This document shows, piece by piece, positions 21,100-30,800 of a stretch of DNA of 64,000 nt. Position 1 is the stretch's first letter, and each line of letters begins with the position of its first letter. The stretch is taken from the NCBI GenBank assembly GCA_964019695.1, contig CAXHUL010000535.1:1-64000 (forward strand). The letters run 5' to 3'. The notes under the pieces are model-generated. The model was not told the DNA's origin, did not search any database, and saw only the letters and a program-made list of their open reading frames with translations. Position numbers and translations under genes: made by a program. This stretch comes from Loripinus fragilis. Lineage: Eukaryota; Mollusca; Bivalvia; Lucinida; Lucinidae.

Positions 21100-21757
21100 G
21101 CCAAAATTAAAATTATGTTGGTTTGCTGTTTACCGACCGACCCAAGGTTTTCCGTGCAACCCAAATATTTTTTTTTGATTTGGAAAAGAAATTTTTTTTC
21201 CCGACCCGTTCCGGTAAAGTCCGGATTTTAATCACGACGTTTCCTATATCCCGGTATTAATTTGTTTGTGTCGCTTATTTAACCGCGTGAGCAATCCAAA
21301 TCAGCTTACCGCTTTAAATTGATCATTTCAACCAATGAGAGTTCCTTTAACAATGATTTGTGTTGTAAAATGGCTTCGGAGACGAAAATCGCCCGAGTCA
21401 AAGCGACTTTCTGCGTGTCTGTCATTGTCAAACGAGCAGACAAAAAGTGTACAGTAGTTAAAAACGCATTGAAAAGAATCCCCACATGCAACACATGGGA
21501 AGATCTCTTCAATGATGCAATAATTAATGTTTCGGAAGACGATTTGTCCGACAATTGTCGACAAATACTCAAAGATCGCGTCCATATCTGTTAGCAGAGA
21601 ACCAAACGGCGAAGCCTTCTACCCAGAGAACACAGAAGAGATTAGCAATACTTCAGACTTTGAATCTAATTCACTTCTACTATAAGAAAAAAAAGCCTAC
21701 CGACCGACCTTCCTCTAATTTTCTTGGTTGGTAAACAGCAAACCAACAATTTTTTAA
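21100..21757. mobile_element. TIR element inserted in the LINE RNase H, carrying a short ORF
   Basis: TGTTGGTTTGCTGTTTACC at 21118 recurs inverted at 21730-21748, and weaker inverted similarity extends outward about 20-40 bp. GACCGACC-type subterminal motifs and A/T runs follow inside. Exact ends and target duplication are unclear. It separates GAGASLFFP from PGEDRFAPACSKKG of the LINE RNase H. It carries the open frame at 21370-21594. Confidence 0.7.
21370..21594 (+). CDS. Short unknown ORF inside the TIR element
   Basis: 74 codons from an ATG in good context (AAAATGG): MASETKIARVKATFCVSVIV through CRQILKDRVHIC. Composition looks protein-like (charged, Cys-containing, DLFNDAIINVSEDDLSDNC in the middle), but no family is recognised. 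It could be a captured first exon of a host gene or chance. There is no start of similarity to known transposases. Confidence 0.3.
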   Translation: MASETKIARVKATFCVSVIVKRADKKCTVVKNALKRIPTCNTWEDLFNDAIINVSEDDLSDNCRQILKDRVHIC

Positions 21758-22215
21758 GGCTGGCCCTGGGGAAAAATAGACTTGCCCCTGCTCCACAAGG
21801 TCCTGGGTTACCGCGACATGAGCCATCCGTAAATCCACTCACACTGTCTGTACCTGCTTCCTTGACAACCTTTTCTATCACATTTCTAGCTTCCTCTGCC
21901 TGTATTGCACTTCTGGATTTCGAAGACCCAAGGTTGTTCCAATATTCAGGCCTCTCTTTTGTTGGCTGAAGGTACTGAAGGTAAAAGAATTCAGGCTCCA
22001 CAGCTCTGATATCATGCCAGTGTTTGATATGGTCTCATTAAGCTGCATATATGCCATCCCGTATGGAGACATTATTTTCTCCTGAGCTTCTTCTGTCTTA
22101 TCTTTCAAAGTCTGAAAACATTCGGCTATTTTCTGCCCATTGTCTTTTGCCATGATCTTTGTAATCTCTCTGACTGCCAGGTCCTCTCGTCTTAGATCCA
22201 GTGGTACAACCCCTG

Positions 22216-22425
22216 CAGTGATTCATTTACAATTTTGGGCTTATGGGTCCTTGGACTCGCTGTTTCAAATATCGATGAGTCCCAACTGCAAACTTATGAG
22301 TCCAAACCACTATTTTTAATGAGAAGTCTGCAATACTATTGCATCCCGGGACTCGCCAGGACCTGCTGAAATAAAAACTTATGCGCAAAAGATGCAGGAT
22401 GTGCAGGTATTAAACAAAATCACTG
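22216..22425. mobile_element. 210-bp MITE in the LINE, CCCCTG target duplication
   Basis: Ends CAGTGATT...AATCACTG form short TIRs. CCCCTG flanks both sides (22210-22215, 22426-22431). Removing the element and one duplicate restores the LINE reading EAGVVPLDLRRED in frame. This supports the boundaries to the base. Confidence 0.8.
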
Positions 22426-22850
22426 CCCCTGCCTCAACCTCTAGTGCTTCTAAACCAGCTGTTGATGGTATCCCCAAACAAAGTGCTAAACATTTTCTCT
22501 GGACCTTGTTTAACTGCTCGCAGTTTCCAATCTGCCATACACTGGATGCATATTCTAAATGAGGTAAAACTAAACTTTTGTAAAGTTGTATGATGTTCTT
22601 CGTACTCACTTGTTCAGACTTGCCTACTACATGTAATGCAGCCGCTGCCTTAAGAGCTTTTCTTTCAATGGAGTCCATGTGAGTTTGAAATGTAAGTTAA
22701 CCATCCAATATTAGACCTAATAATTTTGGTGCAGAAGATTTTTTGATTTTCATGTTGTTCATAATGATATCAAAGTCTTGAGGTACAACCTCACTTAAAC
22801 GAGAAAACACACAAAATTCAGTTTTCGGCTGTCTAGGATTTGCACACGAA

Positions 22851-23470
22851 GGTGCGAATATCCCAAATCGAACAGGTCCAGCGTAAAGCTGCTCGCTGGA
22901 CAGCCAGTAACTTCGATAGACAGTCAAGTGTAATTGAGATGAGATGGTTAAACAACTTGGATGGCGATCTTAAGAGCAAAGAAGGGCTGACACCCGTCTT
23001 TGCTTGTTTTACAAGGTGATTCATGGCTTGGTTGCTGTACCCCTCCCAGACTACATACATTACTCTAATAGAATATCTAGGTACTGCCACTCCATGACCT
23101 TCAGGCAGGTCTCAACCTCAACAGATTACTATAACTTCTCATTCTTTCCTTTAGCAATTGTTCAATGGAATTCCCTCCCCGAGTCTGTTGCATGCTTGCA
23201 AAGCCTTGATGCTTTCAAGGCAGCTGTCTGCAAGCTGCAGCACTCACGCCCATAGAGCCCCAAAATGTTTGTTTTTAACTGATTTTAGCTAACTCTTTTC
23301 TATCATAACCTATCATCTGTTTTTATCCTTCACTTTTATGCTTTTAAACCTCTGTACTATAATTTTTCCTTTTTTACTGTCTTGTACTAACAGACGCTGC
23401 GCCAACCTGCCTAGAATGTCTGTGAGGGCGTATGGCAGTATAAAGAGAAAGAGAAAGAAAGAAATCCAAG
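22851..23470 (+). pseudogene. 3' end of a second LINE, 5'-truncated, with frameshift
   Basis: 22852-22960 reads QIEQVQRKAARWTASN and IEMRWLNNL. After a frameshift, 22990-23252 reads LVLQ/MFYKVIHGLVAVPLP, FRQVSTSTDYYNFSFFPLAI and VQWNSLPESV up to a stop at 23253. This is the characteristic C-terminus of a Jockey/CR1-type LINE. A GAAAGAAAGAAA-like tail at about 23443-23465 ends it. The 5' truncation is typical of LINE insertion. It lies head-on against the minus-strand LINE. Confidence 0.8.
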
Positions 23471-23621
23471 TTGCATTTACTAAAAAAAAAATCGAATTGT
23501 TTTTTTATCAAAGGGGTACTTTCATCTGTGCCCACGTATGGATTTTCTTCAAACTTTGCATATTAATAACTCATTATATATGAACTATGAAAATGTATTT
23601 ATCGAATTAGATAGTTAAGAA

Positions 23622-23700
23622 TAAGGCTTAGGAAGCAACCCTGACGTACTCCGTCTTTGAGGTGGTACCTGTCTCTAAATTTCCATGTACTAAATCTATA
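23622..23700 (-). pseudogene. Small LINE RT remnant
   Basis: One minus frame reads KFRDRYHLKDGVRQGCFLS, matching the conserved LINE RT block (NGVRQGCxLSP). It is only about 25 codons long and has no continuation on either side. Confidence 0.5.
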
Positions 23701-24457
23701 GTTTTGTTTATTTCTATGATTTGTCATCAAGATTGAATCCAAAATACCTTAGACATTATTTTAACACCACGAAACCATTTGGATAAATTATGGTTTACGT
23801 TTTCAGAAGAAGTGATTGTAAAATTTCAATATTTTTTTTCAAAAATTTACAAAACATTCAACATTTAATTCAAAAGATGGATATGTTCTAGTTTTTGTCA
23901 AGATATTATATTATCACAAAAACATGCCATATATATACTGCTGATCTGAGCCAAATATCATGAAAATCCAAAACCGGTAACTTTGTCGTTTCCTACCTCT
24001 TATGGGTATAGGTCACTTTTCTTAAAGAAAGACATGTTTAGACAATTTTGAATGATTCAATGGTCAGAAATGCCCAAGGTCATGGCCCTGTGTCATGGTA
24101 CTATGGAGCCAAGACAATGTGTATCACTTCCTCAAGTCCTGCATGATATTGTTTAAGAAACATAATATCCTAACAATAAACATGTGAAAACAAGAAGACT
24201 ATATATTTCCTTTACATCCCAACGGAACTAGAGGAACCACATTTTGGTGCCATGACCAGGATAACGTGTAACAGAGTCTTATCAAAGGTATCATAAAACA
24301 GTGTTCTGCATGAATAAGTGAGGTCCAGAAACAAAACTGTATGCCTAGAAAATACAGCCAGCTAAAGTATAAATGTTGCTATTTGATGAAAATCAGCATT
24401 AGTTTCACAAAACAGAATGAACAGAGAAGATTTAAGCATTAAATTAGCAATACCTTT
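23701..24457. other. Non-coding, target region of the LTR element
   Basis: AT-rich; nothing recognised. Its last five bases (GAAGC, 24458-24462) are duplicated beyond the LTR element. Confidence 0.5.
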
Positions 24458-24462
24458 GAAGC
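24458..24462. repeat. Target-site duplication GAAGC, left
   Basis: Matches GAAGC at 35072-35076 immediately outside the 3' LTR. Five base pairs is the usual size for Ty3/gypsy integrases. Confidence 0.95.
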
Positions 24463-27018
24463 TGTTACGATACAGAATGGCTGGAATAACAGAATCAGCT
24501 ATGGTTGCGTATACGCACAAATACGCAGTGGTTTAGGAATGCACCTGGTCACCTGTTCGAACCATGATACGGTACTCTTTCTATTGATAGTCCCAATAAA
24601 AGGTCGGTTTGTCTGAGATGGAATTCATTGTATCTATATTTATCAACGCTTGCACGTTTTCCTTATTCTTCTTGAATATCTCGGAAATCTTGTGCGTTTT
24701 TCAATATATAAAGGATGGAATTTCCCATTCTTGTTAGGGGAAATTTTAAACATACCGTTGAAAGGTTCGATATAGAGATGCTATTCATTATTATAAAAGG
24801 TACGTGAAGTTATATATATTGTTACTGTATTGATATTGTACATGACAGGGCGGTGGCGATTCCTGTAATTGCATTGAATCGCGATGTCTCTAGCATGTCA
24901 CATTGTATTGAAATAATAAGTCACTCGTTTTCTATTTTGTCGTCTGTTGAATCGGCCAGCATTCCGTGTATGAGTTCTTTCTGGTGTTATCAATAACGTC
25001 CCGTTTTTTCGGTGAAAATAGCGATTGTTACGCACTTGCGTATGAAGTTACGCACATGCGTATTGCCTAAAAATCTGCTGGGACCATTCTTGCGGCTATA
25101 GTAAAAGCTGTCCGGATGGACTCGTCGGGTTATTTCGGACAAAAGTAGCCACAGGCCATGTCGGGCCTGCACCTAAAACTATAATGGCATGCTGAAAGAT
25201 TTACCAGGGACCGATAGGTGAAAAACAATTTTAGCAGCTAGATTTTAAATTGTTGTGATTTTGTACGGCGTTGTTGGAAAGACGATTTAACTGCCAGTGA
25301 TAATCGACTTTCTGTAGCGACCTGTATGTGTCACCTCGAGTTATATCTGACGCATATAAGAATAAGGGTTAGGTGCATACACTACAACACACTTACATAA
25401 ATAAGGTGATAGCTGACATGTATGTTTAGAGATTAGGTAGGTGTAATGTTACACCAAAGTAAATGTAAAATATTTTTTGTTACACCAAAGTAAATGTAAG
25501 ATATTTTCGTTACACCAAAGTAAATGTAAAATATTTTGTGTTACACCAAAATAAATGTAAGAAAGCATTGTACGGTTTTACACACATAAAACAGCAGAAT
25601 GTAATCTCTCAATATTGATGTATATATTTTTTGCCGAGAGGTCATAATTAGTTGTTTACGACTGATACGTTATACATGTACGAAATTAGTGCGTGGGCAG
25701 GGTGATGTCCGACGTAAACGTCCAAACGTTACGTCGGCACCACACTGTTCAACCTTTTTCCTGGAATTTTAAGAGAATTGGTATCAGTATTTGTAAACCT
25801 CGAAACTATCTAGATAACGTGACCTTGAAGGGAAAAAGGGCCACAGGATCTTGATGTTTCGGCTGCGATAGCGTCTCAACCAGGGTGACGTTACGACAGT
25901 GTATAGAAGAGTTTGTTACGTATGGGTTTGTTCGTTTGGCATAAGAGGTATTGTTTAGCGCTGACATAGGCCAGTCACTAAAAAAATACTTCTCTATTAT
26001 ATAAGTTTGAGTGTGGATATTTAGAAGAGCCGATCCATCCTAACCGCATGGGAGCCGTTAGCCATACACCCACGGGTGTGGGCTAATCGCGCGCTTATAG
26101 GGTTAGGCTGTAATTTAAAAGAGTAAGACCACTGAAATTATTTCTATTTTTGTGAACTTCGAACGAACAACCCCAATATTGACGCAAAAGAGTGATTCTG
26201 AGATTCTAAATATAGATTGTTTTTTGCAGAATCGTCTCTTGTGTCCCCTCCTACGTTGGAGGCTGAATGTTGGTGAGCCGTTGATTAGCACTTGAGGGCA
26301 CATATTAGTTGTCCCCCTCAGGCCACGACCAGCGTGGATCAAGGCCCAATCGTTACAACGTAGCACAATCAAATGGGAAGCCAACCGGCTTGAATGGTTA
26401 TATGTGAATCTGACACCCCAACGTGGGGATATGATCAGGAGGACATATATATATTAATGCTGACGTCTTGAGCGACGATCAGCAGTACGCGTAACAGATA
26501 ATACGATTACGTGAATCCAGTGACGACCAAAGTACAGGTTCGATCACCTCAGCGCCGATGGTCTGAAGTAGACACACGTGCAGCTTAGAAGACATAGTGT
26601 TCGCGAGACGCGTATAATCTCGAGATTTCTCGTCAATACGAGAACTAAAATATTAAAGGGCCCAATTGTTTTTTTTCTTTTATGAGAACTTAAGCTATAT
26701 GTTAATCATATTCTTTACGTCTCTTATTTCTGACTAGTTGACGTACATCTAGAACAGGACAGTCCAAGATTGGTTCTAATTGAAACGATCTTGGAGTGGC
26801 AACTTGATCTAGTATAGGATGGTCAATTAGCCAGAAATAACAGCGTAGGTGGTGTCATTGTATATTAATGTGTTGTTGATGTTTTCTTAGTACACAAAGT
26901 ACTGAAAAGTTTTTGCTAGTTGTGTGCATTATTTTTCCCTGGTAGCATCGTCATCGCATAAAGGAATTTTCCAATAAGATTTCCCCTCTTCCTTCCTGAC
27001 CGGCTTTATGTCGTAACA
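24463..27018 (+). repeat. 5' LTR (2556 bp)
   Basis: Unusually long for a gypsy-type element. TATA-like boxes occur at about 24706-24715 (TATATAAAGG) and 24792-24800 (TATAAAAGG). A four-unit minisatellite lies at 25448-25562. There is no convincing ORF. Short open frames found identically in both LTRs simply reflect the duplication. Confidence 0.97.
25448..25562 (+). repeat. Four tandem 30-31-bp units in the 5' LTR
   Basis: Units begin at 25448, 25479, 25509 and 25540 with GTTACACCAAAGTAAATGTA, followed by an AT-rich spacer. The identical array is at 33503-33617 in the 3' LTR. Regularly spaced copies in an LTR may be transcription-factor or enhancer sites. Confidence 0.9.
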
Positions 27019-27019
27019 A

Positions 27020-27037
27020 TGGTGTCAGAAGTGGGAT
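27020..27037 (+). promoter_or_regulatory. Primer-binding site, tRNA-Leu type
   Basis: TGGTGTCAGAAGTGGGAT begins one base after the 5' LTR. It is the complement of a tRNA 3' end of the form ATCCCACTTCTGACACCA, which matches animal tRNA-Leu genes of the GTCAGGATGGCCGAG type as I remember them. Confidence 0.85.
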
Positions 27038-27845
27038 TTTTGAGGTTTTATTGGCAAATTTCTCTGCTGTGACGTTGCTACGGGCGCACACTAGTAGTTT
27101 TCCTTTACAAGAAAGGTTGTGAGTGTCAACACACAGTACCGATTGCATGCGTTCCCCTGTGATGAAGTGCGACACATGTAAATAAGTCATCACATAACAT
27201 TCTGAGGGGACCCATACTTTCTTGTTCTGTGGATTGCCATTAGGGTATAAAACCCAAGGAAAATTTGTCAGAGTTTAATTATTAGACTTGTCCACCTTTA
27301 CTTTACCCATATCATAGTGTATTGGCTTATGCCCTGTATTCCTATTAATTAAGGATACTGATGTGGAAAATTTCATATCGTTTGAGGGTACTAATAATTT
27401 AAATCACCTCAGTGACGTCATAGTGTGTGAGGCCACTCAACTGATTTCTATTATTAGAAGAAGTCCATAGAAAGATTATTTTAGTCAATTATTATGTCTT
27501 GCTATGACAAGTGACTGTTGTCTTGACTGTAACGCGTTTATATTAATATCGCGTAGGTATACATTTCTTGACATAAATACGAGAAAATGAATGACGTTTT
27601 TTAGTCAAATACGTTCAGTGAAGGCCTATTTAAAGTTGATATATATCCTAGGCACCTTTCCGTGGTGATCTCTTATACGTTGTACTTTACGTTACTCATA
27701 TGTAACGTCATTAAATCCCTAGTAAAATTATTAGTTTATCAGCGCTAACGTTGGTTAGCCCATACCTATCTAAAAGGGACAAAGCGAACCCTTATTTATT
27801 TTCAACAGTATAGTTGACTTATACCATTCCCAACAATAGGCTAAA
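27038..27845 (+). other. Leader region of the LTR element
   Basis: About 0.8 kb between primer site and Gag-Pol start with several upstream ATGs but no sizeable frame. It probably holds the packaging signal. Confidence 0.6.
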
Positions 27846-30800
27846 ATGGATAAACATATTTCATTAGCACGGGAATTAGGATATGAAGGGCAAGAACTAA
27901 GGGATTATCTTAAGAGGCAACAAGATTTAGAAAGGGAGGAAAGGTTGGCCCAAAGGGAATATGAAAAAGAGAAAAGGGAGGCCGAGCAAAAAGATAAAGA
28001 AAGGGAGCAAAAGGATAAAGAAAGGGAGCAAAAAGAGAAAGATAGGGAGCAAAAAGATAAGGATCGGGAATTGGAAAAGTTAAGGATTGAGGCGGAAAAA
28101 TTGAAAATTGAGGCCGCGCGCAAGGATAAGGAAATGGAAAAAGAAATTGCGCTAAAAAAAATTGAGGCCGAAGTGGAACTAAAAAAAATCGAGGCCGAGA
28201 CCACTTCGCATCCCTGGGGGCCCAAAGAGAAAAGTTCAAATCCTAGGAGTCCCAAGCTTCCATACTTTGACGAACATACGGATAAGATGGATAGCTATTT
28301 AACTAGGTTCGAAAGTTATGCCTTGTCAAATAAATGGGACCCGTCCATGTGGGCATCATACTTAAGTGCCTTATTAAAGGGACGCGCTTTGGAAGTCTTC
28401 GTTAGGCTTTCCAGAGATGACCAGTCGGATTATGGTCAGATTAAGGAGGCTCTGCTTACTAATTTCGACCTCACCGAACGATCTTTTCGTAAGAAATTTA
28501 GGGATTGTAGGCCCGAGAAAGCCGAAACTTTCAGACAATTTAGCGGTAGGCTAGCGAGCTACCTTGATAAATGGTTGGGTTTGGCTAAGGTCGAAAAGAC
28601 CTACGAGGCGGTTTGTGATTTTTTGGCCCGAGACCAGTTCCTTGACTGTTGCAGTCATGAGCTCTATTTGTATCTCAAACCTAAGACGTTTAAGGCCCTG
28701 GGTGAGTTAGCCCATGAGGCGGATTTGTTCGCCGATGCAAGGGGTGGAGTTCCCGGATGCGTCGCAAAAGGGCATCGTGAGACTCAGAGTCAAGTTCCGC
28801 ATAATTATGGAAATCAGGTTGATCGAAAATCAAATATTTCTTGTAAGATTTGTGGTAAAGCCCATCAAACACATAATTGTTGGCACAACAAGAGCAAGAG
28901 GGTGTCGGCTGGTACGGAAATAGCATCAAGTGCGGAATTTAATTCTCCAAATCAAGGGGGAAAATGGCAAAATAGGGGTCGTAATTGGAATCGAGGCCGT
29001 AATAATTACCGTCGGAATCAGTCAGCTCCCGGTAGGAATTCCAATAGGAACTATAATAATGATAAAGTCGACCATCAGGTCAACTTTTGTAAAGTAAAGG
29101 GAGAACAAAGTATAGATAAGGGAGTGCATAGCGTGTATCATGCTAAAATGCACGACCCAATTGAGAATTATAAGGAGAATCCCCATAAGGATAGCAAGGG
29201 TACTTGCTATTTTTTAAGATCTAGACTACCGACGGCGGTAGGTACCGTAAATGGGAAGGAGGTCAGAGTTTTGAGAGATACGGGTTGTACCGGTGTAGTG
29301 GTTAGAAGGGACTTAGTATCTGATGAGCAAATGTTAGGGAAAGAGTTAGATGTTACTCTTATTAATGAGTCCAAACTGAAATACCCAGTGGCGCGTATTA
29401 GCGTGGAGTGTCCATTTTTTAATGGCACTACAGAAGCCTTATGCATGGAGGATACTTTGTATGATCTAATTATAGGGAACATCGACGGATCGAAATTGCC
29501 AGATATGTCACATTTCGCAGCGAGCGTAGTAACTAGGTCACAAGCGAAAAAAGACGAGCGTACATATAAAAAACTTAAAGTCCCAGATCAGATTATCAAT
29601 AGTGATAGGAATGCAATCGAGTTGGATCAGGCTTCGGATCCAAAGCTCTCGAATATACGGAAGCGAGTAGAGTTAGGCAACGTGACCGTGAGTCGGGGCA
29701 TACACCGCGGAGAGACAAAGTTCATAATGAAGAAGGGGTTAATCTATCGGCAGTTTACTTTGCGTGGTAAAACTACTTCGCAGCTGGTTGTACCTTCGAG
29801 TTTGACTGATAGGGTTATGACTTTGGCCCATGAATCGCTCATGGCAGGCCATTTAGGCATTCGAAAGACGATCGATCGGGTAGTGGCAGAATTTTTTTGG
29901 CCAGGTGTTTGCGGCGACGTGACACGTTTCTGCAAATCCTGCGACATATGTCAAAGGACCGTTCAAAAGGGCAGGGTAGCAAAGGTGCCTTTAGGTCGGC
30001 TACCATTAATCGATACTCCTTTTAAGCGTGTAGCAGTAGATATTGTAGGACCAATTGAGCCCCGATCGAACAACCGATCAAGATACATTTTAACAATGAT
30101 GGATTACGCGACGCGTTATCCTGAGGCCATTGCATTACCTAGTATCGAGACCGAGCGCGTAGCAGAAGCATTAGTTGAGATGTTTAGTAGGGTTGGCGTA
30201 CCCGATGAAATGTTAACGGACTGTGGATCACAATTCACGTCTGAAATTATGAAGGAAGTAGCAAGATTGCTATCATTACAGCAGCTGACTACGTCAGCAT
30301 TTCATGCTCAATGTAATGGTTTAGTAGAGCGATCACACGCGACGCTCAAACAAATGTTGCAAAGAATGTGCGTTGAACGCCCTAAGGATTGGGATAGGTA
30401 TCTTCCTGCACTCTTATTTGCAGTTAGGGAAGTACCTCAGGAGTCTTTAGGATTTTCACCGTTTGAATTATTGTATGGACGAAACGTACGCGGTCCGATG
30501 GCAATTTTAAGAGAATTATGGACAGACGAGGTGGAAGATGAAGAGGTTCGCTCAACCTATGATTACGTGATAAATTTACGAAACCGTCTCGAGCATACTT
30601 GCGAGTTGGCAATGAAAAATTTACAAAAAGTGCAAGGAAAACAAAAGGTGTATTATGATCGACGAGCGAAACCTCGTTCTTTCAAAGTGGGAGATAAAGT
30701 TCTATTATTACTCCCCACCGATAGTAATAAGCTATTGCTACAATGGCGGGGACCGTTCGAGATAGTAGAAGTGTTGAACCGTGTTGACTACCGTGTAAAT

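Larger units (their letters stand above)
20859..22850 (-). pseudogene. LINE RT C-terminus, connector and RNase H N-terminal half, broken
   Basis: Read from 22850 downward. First comes NPRQPKTEFCVFSRL...KLLGLILDG (RT thumb region), then LYKSLVLPHLEYASSVWQ, LGIPSTAGLEALEVEAG and VPLDLRREDLAVREITKI. The RNase H start GFTDGSCRGNPGPCGAGA follows, then FVGGVVAIKIALDQV and FTLFSDSQSAVGIL. This is one LINE polyprotein with frameshifts, truncated at its upstream side by another LINE at about 22850. It is interrupted by MITEs at 22216-22425 and about 21100-21757 and by the 7.2-kb element at 20858. The RNase H continues at 13615 and below. Confidence 0.85.

Noticed and set aside
24990..25172. Identical 60-codon frames at 24990 and 33045
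   Set aside because: Again the two LTR copies; composition is not protein-like.
25448..25562. Regular 30-bp repeats suggestive of a CRISPR array
   Set aside because: Eukaryotic context, spacers nearly identical and AT-rich, located in an LTR; it is a minisatellite.
26115..26384. Open frame present almost identically at 34150-34437
   Set aside because: Both lie inside the LTRs on the opposite strand. Conservation is due to LTR identity, and no protein family is seen.
27905..28255. Ser/Phe-rich minus-strand frames opposite Gag
   Set aside because: They are shadows of the Lys/Glu-rich coiled-coil codons.
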